DNA of 23,369 nt from Lactifluus volemus (Eukaryota > Basidiomycota > Agaricomycetes > Russulales > Russulaceae): assembly GCA_022376515.1 (NCBI GenBank), contig WTXI01000466.1, positions 1-23,369 of the forward strand, in the 5' to 3' direction. The notes under the pieces are model-generated. The model had not been told where the DNA came from and did not search any database. It saw only the letters and a program-made list of their open reading frames with translations. Positions 1-9,214 of the stretch are shown here, one piece after another; within the stretch, counting starts at the first letter, position 1; each line of letters begins with the position of its first letter. Position numbers and translations under genes: made by a program.

Positions 1-1262
1 GGTCCGCTGTATGTCCCAACCTTTCGTCCTGTATGCTTTGAATGCTGGCATGTTTAGAGGTAGAATTCGCTCTTTACTACAGACGACTCAGGGGTATAGA
101 CATTGAGGCATCGAGCATTGTGCGGTCCCAACAAATTATCGGGCTCAACAAGGAACAACCAGAACACGGGCAGCTGTACACGACCTTACCCTCTGTTTTG
201 TTTCTCAGCGCAGAGGTGTCTACACTCCCTGTTGATACTCATGACTGACTTCTTTGATCGTGCACTCTTGATTCGGAATTTGGTGCAATATGCCGTTGTC
301 AACTGTATGGGCTCCCGTGTGTCAATCTGCCACGCCGCGTCTCGGCTTTCTTTCGTGCAGACCAACACGAATGCTAACTCCTTTGTGCTGCTGTTGATGT
401 TGCACCTCTTCTTGCATCACGACCCGATACTCCGTGCAGCGTACAGCGTAATGAAATTTCCACTTTGATAAATTGATTACCTTCACCACAGGATACGTAT
501 CTTCCTTCCATCCATAACCGGCAGTGAATAAGCGTCACGCACAACGACGTGGATCAGATCACCTACCCAATCCACCGTTGCGATACACCGTGTCTTATTT
601 ACTATCCATTCCTTTGTCCGGAAGGTGAAACATGTCAGTGCCTGGTTACCCGTCCCGACTTTGTTACCCCAATCGCGGAGGATGACAACCATCGCCCTTC
701 ACAAGCTGAGGTTCGTGCCAATATGAGTAGTACGAACCAGGAATTCTATGCCAAAGGTACGGACTTTGGGGATAGTCTCCTTCACTGGTTCCCCGACTGC
801 TTCTCGATGAGCTACGCTTAGTAGTCTCCTTGCAGGTGTGCAAATAGTCAACTCTTTCTTCTTTGGACCCATTACTCACGGAGAAAAGGAATTCTGCCAA
901 TGACACATGAATAAAGTGCTGGCAGACTGGCACGGAAATGGCTGGAGCCAGAGGGCCTGTCATGTGGATCAAATCCCCGTCGTGCATGACATATACGTAC
1001 CGTGACGGAAATGCCCGTCGTGGAAGCAATCAAGAGCTCGAACTCAGCGGAAATCACAAGTCGGAATGCTCTGGCACTCGACTTCGTAAAACGAAGCGCT
1101 TCATTTCCGGCTCTTGTGATTATGATCAATCATGACTCAGCTTTGGCTCTTCTCCGCTTCAGCTCGGCTTGCATCGGTTTCCTTAAGAGAGGGGGTGAAA
1201 TGAGCCAAGAGAAAACCTGAGGCCGCTCCTCCTCTTGACTAAGTGAAACATCCAAGCACGAT
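1..1262. other. No recognisable gene
   Basis: This stretch holds only overlapping open frames of up to about 120 codons on both strands. None has a domain, signal peptide or splice-site pattern I recognise. The final part, just upstream of the SDR pseudogene, is pyrimidine-rich in places and could be its old promoter and leader, but it does not align convincingly with the region upstream of the intact SDR copy at 11789. Confidence 0.5.
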
Positions 1263-2309
1263 ATGATGCAACCGTTTGTAGAAGCATGCGCCGGCAGTGA
1301 CGAGGATATGAATGTAACCTCTCGCCACGAGTCAGTTGCACCTTTTTTTCCTCTTATTATCTTGAGCTGAACTTCTACCAATTCATCGACCCTCAGGTTC
1401 ATTATGATGTCCAGACGTACGCAAGGAAGACTGTCCTGATCACTGGCGCATCCAGGGGTATCGGTCTAGAAACAGCCAAATTTTATGCGTGCGCTGGCGC
1501 ATCCTTGACCATTGTCGGGCGCAAGCCGGAGACACTCGAAGCGAGCAAGGACGCGACCCTGCGTGAACAACCCTCCGCTTCGGTTTTCACTTTCGCTGCC
1601 GACGTACGGGATGTTAAAAAGGCGGAGGAGGCCGTCACCGCCCGGCCCGCCATCGCCCACTCGGCATCCTCGTGGCCAACGCTGCAGTTTTCCGGGCACA
1701 AACTACGCGTGTGTAGCCATCTTATATATGCTTCTATTCGCCGCTGATGCGCACCCGATAACCAGCTTTTGCGAATAATGATCCCATGGGTTGGTGGGAT
1801 GTGCTCGAGGTCAACATACGTGGGACCTACAACTTTATTCAGTGCGTGTGTCCGCTCACATACGCAATTGTGGGAACCCTGGTCTCACCTTGATGTTGAC
1901 CAGCTTTTCTGTCCCTGAATTGGTAAAAACAAACGGCCAGATCGTAATATTAAGCTCGATTTCAGCATAACTTAGGGTCCCATGTTTTAGCGACTATTGC
2001 GTATCGAAGCATGCCCTCCATTGCCTGGCTGAATGTGTCGTTACGGGTAAATTTCCTTACCTCGAGGTGTCGCTCCGGGCATCGTCGACACGGAACTGCT
2101 TGGGACGGCCAAGTTTGAGTCTGTCTTTCCCAAGGACACTGTGGCCCTCCCAGCGGCAACTATTTTATATTTGACTTCGGGAAAGGCGGATTATTTGAGT
2201 TGTCGGTATATCTCGGTGACTTGGGACTTGGGTGAAATCGAGCGCGACTGGAAAGGAAAAGATAGTCACCCAAAATGCCCTCGTCAACAGACTTACTTTC
2301 CCTCAGTAG
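1263..2309 (+). pseudogene. Short-chain dehydrogenase/reductase pseudogene (SDR copy 1)
   Basis: This is a broken paralog of the intact SDR gene at 11789-12892. Seen: exon 1 (1263-1330) is open. Exon 2 keeps the Rossmann motif TGASRGIG and runs to a donor at 1709. Exon 3 (1766-1841) and exon 4 (1904-2046) have exactly the same lengths, 76 and 143 nt, as in the intact gene. Exon 4 keeps the YxxxK motif as YCVSK. Defects: the acceptor of intron 1 is lost (no AG before the TACCAATTC segment). A 10-nt deletion around 1655-1680 shifts the frame just before the NAG motif. A TAA stop at 1968-1970 replaces the CAA of the intact copy. Intron 4 and the start of exon 5 are deleted after 2046. A one-base insertion near 2255 shifts the C-terminus. 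The matching stop is TAG at 2307-2309. The family catalyses NAD(P)H-dependent reduction or oxidation of alcohols and ketones; this copy should not make an active enzyme. Confidence 0.85.
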
Positions 2310-3059
2310 ACCCGGGTTTCCTGAAAATTAACTCCAGTTGCGCTCACGGGGAAAAATCTTGTCACATGCATGAGTAGGCCCGAAATCGGAAGCAACAATG
2401 CCGCAGCTGCAACCTATTTGAGGTCTCAGTTTCCTAGCGCTAGGGCCGATATGATGCTCCTGAGTCAGGATATCGACCATTGCTAACAAGGCAATTTTAC
2501 GTCGTAGGCTTAACCAGTGGTCTCCGTTCCGGCCCGGGGAAGTTACCCGGCCCGGCAATTTGACCTACGACCTGCCCTGTTCTGAACAATCCTTGGGTGG
2601 GTTCACACCACGTGAATAATAGCAATCTATACCTTGTTCTCAAGTAGGGAACTGTGTACTAATTTCATTCCGTGTCCATACCACAAGCTGACGCCGTATG
2701 TCGTAGATAATGCCCAGTCCCTGCTTTGGCGTCACAATGGCGTGAGAAAACGAGTGTAGCTAACCACTAACTCATGAGCGCATGAGCCATAACTAGCCGT
2801 CGTAGCCAGTGGTCATCCCGCTGGTTGATTACAAGGCCCATTTATGGCACACCCGAGGACCTCAAAGTCACGGTTGACAGCCTCATCTTTGTCGCTGCCC
2901 ACGTGCGTGGATTGTATGTGAAAGTGTTCACGGTCTATTCTCCTTGAACAAGCATGAAGGCCAAAACGATGCTCAGGGCAAAGGGGAAATAGAATTGTAA
3001 GAAGAATAAGGATGTGACGCCGCACGGTGTTCCGGAGCGACTCGGAAATGGAAATACAT
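2310..3059. other. Intergenic, nothing recognised
   Basis: I see no supported gene. There are short open frames on both strands, including a hydrophobic 25-30 residue stretch on the minus strand around 2935-3030 that could be a chance membrane-like segment. A GC-rich direct repeat of CCGGCCCGG lies near 2530-2555. Confidence 0.4.
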
Positions 3060-3164
3060 ATGCTTTCGTCGCTGCTGTGCTGTCTCGGATTTGTGTTGGC
3101 ATTGCCTCGCCAACCACAGCTTGGTTTCCTACTATCCCCCTCTCAACGTGTAGGGCCCACCTGA
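3060..3164 (+). CDS. Orphan signal-peptide-like mini-ORF at duplication edge
   Basis: This is a 34-codon frame starting ATG at 3060. Its N-terminus resembles a secretory signal: after the start come LSSLL, then CCLGFVLA, with a plausible cleavage after ALA-like residues, followed by a short Pro/Gln/Leu tail and a stop. It runs directly into the left boundary of the 1.9 kb duplicated segment at about 3150. It may therefore be the first exon of a secreted-protein gene cut off when the segment was inserted or duplicated. No downstream exon was found. It could equally be a chance open frame. Confidence 0.2.
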   Translation: MLSSLLCCLGFVLALPRQPQLGFLLSPSQRVGPT

Positions 3165-3481
3165 GTAGTCTCACTGAATTTCATCATGTTTCGGACAGTG
3201 TTGACAAACATGGTCACAGTATGCCAGCGTACGTGAACTCAACCTGTAAACAGGCTTCAAGACAAGCTAGAGCAAATAATAGCCCTGGCCTGTGCAAACA
3301 CTTGATTGGAACATCCACACGAATCAAACCATATATTTAGCAACGCAACCAACAGAAATGGCGTCAAGAATAAATAAATAACACCATGTGTAGTAGTTGC
3401 CTGTCTAGAGCCCGAGTCATCATATTTGTTTGCGTGTCGCACAGCATCTCCTACCGGAGGAGAGCACGAGAAGATGCGCGA

Positions 3482-4226
3482 TCACACAAAGTGCCACTCA
3501 ATCTGGAGCACGCCAACGCTCAGAGGGGCAAGTTTCTGGAATGTAGCTGGGGACATGTCTGCAAGGAGGTTCCCATGAGCACCAAGAAGCAATGGTGTCA
3601 ACGATATGACACCCACCGAGGCCATCTGTGCCACAGCCGGGGCAACTATCGACCATCTTTGCGGTGGTTGACTTCCCTTTGTAAGTTATATGGACCATCT
3701 ACACGGAGGACATCAGACAGGGTGGATACAGAGAAGAGGAAAGCACCACACCTGCCCACAATTTTTTCCTTTGTTACGATCGTAGAGAACCTTGGGCATC
3801 GCTACGATCAAGTCATGCTCAGTATTCGTCCAACCACAGTTACCAAGGCCGGGTTGGTACCAAGTGCCCTATGGATCGAAAAAGTCTGCATCATAGGCCT
3901 AGTATGACGGGAAGTATGCGTACCCTGCCATGGTGTGATTGAGCGACTGTGAGGCGATCGTAGAGATTCTCGGTCATCGCTTCGACCAATCGGTCTGCAG
4001 CATAGGTCCAATCGAAGTCACCAAGGTCGGGGTAGTACCAGGACTCCTATGGATTGAAAACGTCAGCTTCATAGAACTGGTATGGCGGAGGGACGTGTGC
4101 CCTGACAGAGTCGGTCATGCGTGCCTGCAGTTCTTGATCTTCAGGTGCCGGCATTGGCGCAGGAGAAGACAGAACGGGAAGGACGAGGGAAATGAACGCG
4201 AAGAGCATCAAGGTGAGCTTATACAT
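3482..4226 (-). CDS. Secreted RlpA-like double-psi beta-barrel protein, copy A (5 exons)
   Basis: Gene model on the minus strand: exon 1 4226-4101, exon 2 4046-3924, exon 3 3868-3752, exon 4 3698-3617, exon 5 3558-3482. Introns are 53-58 nt. The spliced frame is 174 codons plus TGA. Residues 1-21 are a signal peptide (hydrophobic core LMLFAFISLVLPVL), followed by a Pro/Ala stretch. Residues 84-174 form the RlpA/barwin/expansin-type barrel: GTWYQPGLGNCGW, then NCGQ, then the hallmark DSCPGCG (Asp139, Cys141, Cys144), then LDMSPATFQKL and the C-terminal strand VGVLQIEWHFV. Cys94 and Cys120 are the likely disulfide partners. Residues 43-83 (exon 2) are a diverged duplicate of exon 3 lacking both cysteines. 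Introns A, B and C are all phase 0, so exon 2 can be skipped without frame change, leaving 133 residues. Intron A needs a GC donor (4100-4099) or a weak GTCAGG donor six bases upstream; intron B has GTACGC. The family acts outside the cell; wall binding, protease inhibition and effector roles are known for fungal members. The function here is inferred only. Confidence 0.85.
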
Positions 4227-4341
4227 CGTGATGTGCAGGTTTGTAAAGGAAGAAAGGTTGTAAGAGTGGTTCTGGGAGAACAGAGAACAGGATTCGACTG
4301 AGATGATTCGACGGAGGAATGACGATGCGAGAATGCGTTGC

Positions 4342-4348
4342 TTTTATA
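4342..4348 (-). promoter_or_regulatory. TATA box of RlpA-like copy A
   Basis: On the minus strand this reads TATAAAA within GCGTATAAAAGCAACGC, about 116 nt upstream of the ATG at 4226. The same sequence and spacing recur in copy B, so the core promoter was duplicated with the gene and has been retained. Confidence 0.65.
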
Positions 4349-5056
4349 CGCGAACTTGAAGACGGACCTTACATGACGGGAACTTCAAGTTGAAACCGGT
4401 CGTACGCGGTCAGGGCTAGTCAGCGCGCGCGTCACCCATCATGCATCATAGACCATGGAGCTCATGGGGAAATTAGCGAGCAAGCGCTCAGCTTAGCTCC
4501 CTGCCACTGATAGGCAATCTCATATGGGCGGTGATTTTTCCGTGTGACGTTTTGGCAACAATAGCATCAGTTTCGGAACAACACCAACAAGCGCTTTCTG
4601 GTGCATTGCGAAGTCCTAGCTGGCAAGCATCATCATGGCTGGGTAGCCACCCGGGCCGACGTGTAAACGTTCGGGGACCTCCGAGTCGGGCTTTCGTAAT
4701 CCCTGCGAACTAACCCGGAAGCAGAGCAATCCTTCCAAGGCTTCACGCAAACCACTCTTCTCATATTGACCGATGGGGGTTGTATGAACCATGACACGCG
4801 GCCATCAGACAAAATACTTGCACTAGTACCTGTTTTCCTCGCGGAGAAACGTCCAGCTAGGTGCGGCAATGACATGGTTGACGATTGCATCAAGCTTTAG
4901 CGCAACCCAGCGCATCAAACACCTGTGCTAAGCTAGTATTTTCTCCGACACTTAATACAAGCCCCTCAGCGTCTTTCTTCAGTTACTCCTTAGGGTTGCG
5001 CTCGTACCTTGTCCCATTCAAGTACTCCATCTTCGGCGTCCGTCGTTCTCAATACT

Positions 5057-5499
5057 TCTGTAACTGCCAACCACCGATTATTAACCAACACACTCAGGCT
5101 TTTCCCGACATCAGAGGCATGTGTTTCATGTGGTGTAACCCCTTGAGAACTGAGCTCCTGTGTCGTGCATGCCTGTCAACATCGACAAGTGTCAACCGCA
5201 AGATTATTATACCGAATTTGTAGCCATGAGCCGGAGATTCACTGGCAGGAGATCTTGTGCAAATAAATGAGGGGCGATCCCTCATTCCACTACAGTGTCA
5301 AATTTCTGGTGCGAATACGTCGTGAATCGTGCCTGTGACGATTAGTGTTCTGAAAACTTCAGTCCAACCTACCGGCGACCATAAGGGGTAGGAGAGTAGG
5401 AGTCTGATGGGATGAGGGGGGCCTGTGAGAGGAGAGTGGAGATTTGCCTTGCCAGTGCTGGCCTGCAGAAAGCCAAGCAGCTCTATGGTACGAGATTGC
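5057..5499. other. Intergenic between duplication A and Goodbye relic
   Basis: I recognise no gene. Frames on both strands are short. The 5300-5499 part lies directly downstream of the Goodbye relic on the minus strand and may be its eroded continuation, but no NACHT motif (Walker A or B) is visible. Confidence 0.4.
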
Positions 5500-5960
5500 A
5501 AAGACATGCATCAGTGTATCGTGACTATCTCCAAGTTCCTGGCTACGGCCATTCTGGTCTCTTCTCGAGTGAGCATGTCTAAACGCTGTAGTGCATCCTG
5601 AATGTCCATCTTTCCAAGCCCTAACAGACGTTTGAAGTACTTCTATGGCTCGCGATTAGCAGAAAGCATATGTTGAATGGATGGGCTCACTGAGTCGCCC
5701 CTGGGCCATTTCCTTGGTCGAGGGAGCAAGAGCGCCGAAGACCTGTGCCATGATCTTCCCAAATAACACCTTCATTTCTATGACGAGCGGGATTCCGTTG
5801 TACATGCTGAGACGTTGGAGGAAAGCTGAATACGCTCGAAGAGGTTCACAAGCGTGTCATAACTTGCGACGAACACCCTTCACTGTCTGAAATGACTGAT
5901 GATGTTACGCATACCATGTGCGCCAGGGAACAGGGCCAAGGGCGAGGAGAATGCCGATGC
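5500..5960 (-). pseudogene. Fungal STAND N-terminal Goodbye-domain relic
   Basis: Read on the minus strand, a TTTGTAG acceptor at 5961 is followed by GIGILLALG, then after frame changes VNLFERIQLFLQRLSMYNGIPL and then EMKVLFGKIMAQVFGALAPSTKEMAQGRLSE. Further on come fragments matching ...DALQRLDMLT-EET-MAVARNLE. These are the hallmarks of the Goodbye helical domain at the N-terminus of Agaricomycete STAND NTPases: a GIGVLL start, an LFERI-FLQRL helix and a K-STKE--QGR helix. Defects: stops interrupt the frame (a TAA after the GIG exon part, a TAA after the QGR helix), and at least three frame changes are needed. No ATPase domain follows. STAND proteins are proposed innate-immunity or incompatibility switches; this fragment cannot encode one. 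Confidence 0.7.
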
Positions 5961-7740
5961 CTACAAAGATTAGTTTTTTGAGGGAGAGAATGGCTAAAAC
6001 CAAAGTGAGGAAACGCTTACAAGAAGAAACATGCACCTGGGGCCATGGGCAGGCATGGACACAGATATAAACACGGAAACAGACACGGGCACGGACGCGA
6101 TGGGCGAGTCAAGTGCAGATGAGCGTGGCCCCATGGGCAGGGGCGTAGACGCGAAGGTGAACGTGACGGGCAAGTCGAGGCAGAGGGGTGAGAGGACGTG
6201 GGTGCGATGGGTGGGGAGCACCGGCAAGGGGGTGTAATGCCCCCGTGCCTGCGCTCCTCACTCATCGAATCCACGTCCTCTCGCGGCCCGGGCATATGCA
6301 AGTCCTAGGAAGTGGCGGTGGCGGTGAAGTGGCAAGCAGATGGCTGACCGGTGCATTCGAACGCTGAGGCGGTGGTAGCGGCAGCAGAGGGGGGGAGGCA
6401 ACTGGCAGCCGAAATTGTGAATGCTGACCCTTTGCTGAGGCGGCAGTGGCTCAAAACCATGCCTGGGTGGTGGAAGAGGAGGCAGAGGCAATGGTTCTCG
6501 AGGGTGACGGTGGGATTATGGATACCACACGATAGCGTTGGTCGCTAGCATCAGTCAGCACGATCTTGATGCGATGGACTTTGACACGATGCGAATGGGC
6601 CCCTCAGTAGCGACGACAAGGGAAGGGTTCCGAGTCAGTTATAAGCAACAAAGTTATACCACCAATGCAAAGAAAAAGTGGGGGTAATGTACCTAACAAC
6701 ACCTGGCAAGGAAGCACCACCCAGACGCCCCAATGCACCTCCAGTGCTCGTGTAACTAACGAGACCCTCCAACACGATTCAAGTTGTAATGATGATCTCG
6801 AAATCACTTCCAAAAGTGACAGCAGTGGTGGTGAAAGAGGAGGAGGAGTGTGGATTGCGAAATGGTTGTGACCACGAAAGATCCCCCAAGGACTCAGAGG
6901 CAGTCAAGGGTGAGGCCTGTGAGGAGTTGAGAAAGTCATCGACAGTGCCAGCGGAGTGACACTGTAGACGTGCGGCCCCTCACCCATGCATCAAGTGCCA
7001 GTGGCCACTTTGGGCTGCAAGAGACTTGATGATGCTTCAGTTGTTTCATTGTTATCTTACACATTATCATAATTAGTGAGTTACATTTAGTTAATACAAC
7101 AACAATTACAGTATCGTCATTTGCATTCAAATCAGGTGGAAACTGTCCAATCAAGGGAAAGGCAAATGATTGCATTAGCAATGTTAGCATCAGGTGCCAG
7201 CCCTTGGCCCCTTGGCCCCTTGTGAGGCAGGAAGAATACCCACAAGCAGCTTCAATTGTGTGGGCACAATTCTGCAGTCTAAATGACTGCCCTGGTTACC
7301 AAAGGCTCATTTTTCAGCCTCTATGAGCTAGTGAACAAGTGAAGGAGAGAAATTTAAGACAACTTATCCTGTATTGTCTTCAACCCTTTGGCAACAGCTT
7401 GGGCATGGGTCAACAGACCTTGAACTTCCCATATGCTTCTGATATCATGTGTGTTGCCAATGATCTATGAGACTAATAGACTATTGCCACCACCCAACAT
7501 TTTCAAGTTGAGCCACGTGTCTCACACGTGATTCAATCAGGTGTCTGAACCTTATTTCCCCAACGTAGCCACTGGCAGTGATAGGGCCAAGTCGCCTACT
7601 TACTGTATTTAACGCCTGTTCTGTTTTGTCTCCAGGGTCTACGCGGCTATCCTATCTAATTTTATCACGAATGATTTCCTTTGGCTGGAGACCTGGGGCC
7701 ATCATCGCCCTCATCAACGAGGGATACGTCCCAACTAGAC
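5961..7740. other. Intergenic with purine-rich, low-complexity part
   Basis: Between about 6030 and 6500 the plus strand is strongly G/A-rich, with repeated GACACGG, GGGCAGG and GGTGGCGG-like runs. This keeps several frames open without any recognisable protein. From about 6600 to 7560 the base composition is more even, and I see nothing coding. A short tandem CCTTGGCC(CCTTGGCC)CCTTG lies near 7201-7222, and an inverted CACGTGT-CTC-ACACGTG at 7514-7530. An old transposon is possible, but no terminal repeats or transposase motifs are visible. Confidence 0.4.
7514..7530. repeat. Perfect inverted repeat with two CACGTG boxes
   Basis: Seven-base arms CACGTGT and ACACGTG flank a CTC spacer. Each arm contains a self-complementary CACGTG E-box, the site bound by many bHLH factors. 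It lies far from any supported start codon, so a regulatory role is speculative. Confidence 0.35.
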
Positions 7741-7926
7741 ATGGCTTGTCACTCTTTTCTCATCGCCACCCTCGTCAGTCTCTCCCTTGTCATCCTATCT
7801 GCCGGTGGTCGTCGTGTGGCCCGCGTGGTACAACCTTACTTCCCAGATACCCCTCTATTATGCCCGATCTGTGCAAAAGGCTGTCTAAGAATCGATGTGC
7901 AGGGCCCACCTGAGTGGCCTCACTGA
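7741..7926 (+). CDS. Hypothetical small signal-anchor-like ORF at duplication edge
   Basis: This is a 61-codon frame from ATG at 7741. Residues 5-19 are strongly hydrophobic (FLIATLVSLSLVILSAG), followed by RR and a tail with a CPICAKGC cysteine cluster. It overlaps the left boundary of duplication copy B at about 7902, and its last codons come from the duplicated segment. I do not recognise the protein. It could be a truncated secreted or membrane protein whose 3' part was replaced, or a chance frame. Confidence 0.2.
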   Translation: MACHSFLIATLVSLSLVILSAGGRRVARVVQPYFPDTPLLCPICAKGCLRIDVQGPPEWPH

Positions 7927-8052
7927 ATTTCATTATGTTTGCTACAAGTGAACTCAACCTGTAAACAAGCTTCAAGAAAAGCTAGAGGAAATTATCACTC
8001 AGGCTGGCCCTGGCAGGTGCAAAGACTTGATTTGCACATCCACAAGAATCAT

Positions 8053-8077
8053 CGTCATGATGGTGTGCATCATGACG
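8053..8077. repeat. Perfect 10-bp inverted repeat in copy-B-specific insertion
   Basis: Arms CGTCATGATG and CATCATGACG pair perfectly around a GTGTG loop. The hairpin lies inside a block of about 70-85 nt present only in duplication copy B, downstream of the RlpA-like gene's stop. It could be part of a small mobile insertion or a 3'-flank structure. No target-site duplication could be fixed by eye. Confidence 0.45.
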
Positions 8078-8351
8078 CCTGACATCACCGGGAACCGGAA
8101 GCACTAGAGCCGATCCAGTGCCATTTCTAACAACGCAACCAACAGACTCGGAAAACACGTCAAGAATATATAGATAACAGCATGTGTAGTAGTCGCCTGA
8201 CTAGACGCCGAGTTATCTAAATCTAGATATATAGCGGAACGCAGTCACGGGATAGGAGAGAGTATTGGGAACGCTAAAGTCATCATAATTGTATGCTTGT
8301 CATGCCGCATCGCATGCATCTCTTACCGGAGGTGCACGAGACGGTGCGCAA

Positions 8352-9092
8352 TCACATAAAGTGCCACTCAATCTGGAGCACGCCAACGCTCAGAGGGGCA
8401 AGTTTCTCGAATGTAGCTGGGGACATGTCTGCGGAAGAGGGTCCCATGAGCACCAAGAAGAAATTGTGTCAACGATATGATACCCACCGAGGCCATCTGT
8501 GCCACAGCCGGGGCAACTGTCGACCGTCTTTGCCTGAACTGACTTGCCTTGGTAATTTATCTGGACCATCTACACGGAGGACATCAGACAGGACGGATAC
8601 AGAGACGAGGAATGCACCACACCTGCCCGCAATTCCTTCCACCATTTCGATCGTAGAGAGTCTTGGGGATTGCTACGACCACTTCCTGAGCATTGTTGTT
8701 CCAACCGCAGTTACCAAGGCCGGGATAGTACCAGGTTCCCTATGGGTCGAAAAAAGTCAGCATCATGGGCCTAGTATGACGCGGAAAGACGCGTGCCCTG
8801 CCATAGTGCGATTCAGTGGTTCTGATGCGGTCGTAGAGATTCTTGGTCATCGCCTCGACCAATTGGTTAGCAGCATAGGTCCAATCGAACTCGGGAGAGT
8901 ACCAGGTTCCCTATGGTCGAAAATGTCAGCTTCATAGAACTGGTATGGCGGAGAGACGTGTGCCCTGACAGGGTTGGTCATGCGTGCCTGCAGTTCATGA
9001 TGTTCTTCAGGTGCCGGCATTGGCGCAGGAGAAGACAGAACGGGAAGGACGAGGGAAATGAACGCGAAGAACATCCAGGTGAGCTTATACAT
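8352..9092 (-). CDS. Secreted RlpA-like double-psi beta-barrel protein, copy B (5 exons)
   Basis: Minus-strand model: exon 1 9092-8964, exon 2 8910-8797, exon 3 8739-8623, exon 4 8569-8488, exon 5 8428-8352. This gives 172 codons plus TGA with introns of 53-59 nt. Residues 1-21 are a signal peptide (MYKLTWMFFAFISLVLPVLSS leading into SPAPMPAP). Residues 82-172 form the barrel: GTWYYPGLGNCGW (Cys92), NGGRNCGQ (Cys118), DSCPGCG (Asp137, Cys139, Cys142), DMSPATFEKL and a terminal EWHFM. Residues 44-81 are the cysteine-less duplicate exon, starting GTWYSPEFDWTYAA and sharing a LYDR end motif with the true exon. The exons match copy A base for base in length except exons 1 (+3) and 2 (-9), both multiples of three. 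That suggests selection on the reading frame. Donors of introns A and B are GC (GCACAC, GCACGC) or non-consensus. The function is as for copy A and is inferred from the family. Confidence 0.85.
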
Positions 9093-9207
9093 CGTGATGT
9101 GCAGGTTTGTAAAGGAAGAAAGGTTGTAAGAGTGGTTCTGGGAGAACAGAGAACAAGATACGACTGAGATGATTCGACGGAGGAATGACGATGCGAGAAT
9201 GCGTTGC

Positions 9208-9214
9208 TTTTATA
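9208..9214 (-). promoter_or_regulatory. TATA box of RlpA-like copy B
   Basis: On the minus strand TATAAAA sits in GCGTATAAAAGCAACGC, about 116 nt before the ATG at 9092. The whole interval between box and ATG is nearly identical to copy A, including a GATGATTCGACGGAGG stretch (given in plus orientation). Confidence 0.65.

Larger units (their letters stand above)
3150..5056. repeat. Segmental direct duplication, copy A (about 1.9 kb)
   Basis: This segment aligns with 7902-9862 in the same orientation. It starts at the shared AGGGCCCACCTGAGT motif and ends at the shared CTCCATCTTCGGC(G/A)TCCGT...CCGTCGTTCT motif. It contains the complete RlpA-like gene (minus, 3482-4226), its TATA box and several hundred bases beyond on both sides. 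By eye, identity is high in the exons and promoter and interrupted by indels elsewhere. Copy B carries two blocks of roughly 65-85 nt in the gene's 3' flank (about 8050-8118 and 8216-8282) that are absent here. Confidence 0.85.

Noticed and set aside
2935..3174. Minus-strand ORF ending in a hydrophobic segment
   Set aside because: A single hydrophobic stretch in a frame with no other protein-like feature, crossing the duplication edge.
3386..3907. 173-codon plus-strand ORF
   Set aside because: It is antisense to the RlpA-like gene A, whose spliced minus-strand frame shows clear family motifs. The plus frame has none.
6031..6237. Gly/Asp/Thr-rich ORF in the purine-rich tract
   Set aside because: Frames are open on both strands because of base composition. 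There is no domain, no splice pattern and no promoter.
8293..8937. 214-codon plus-strand ORF
   Set aside because: Same reason: antisense shadow of RlpA-like gene B, kept open by the exon composition of the real gene.
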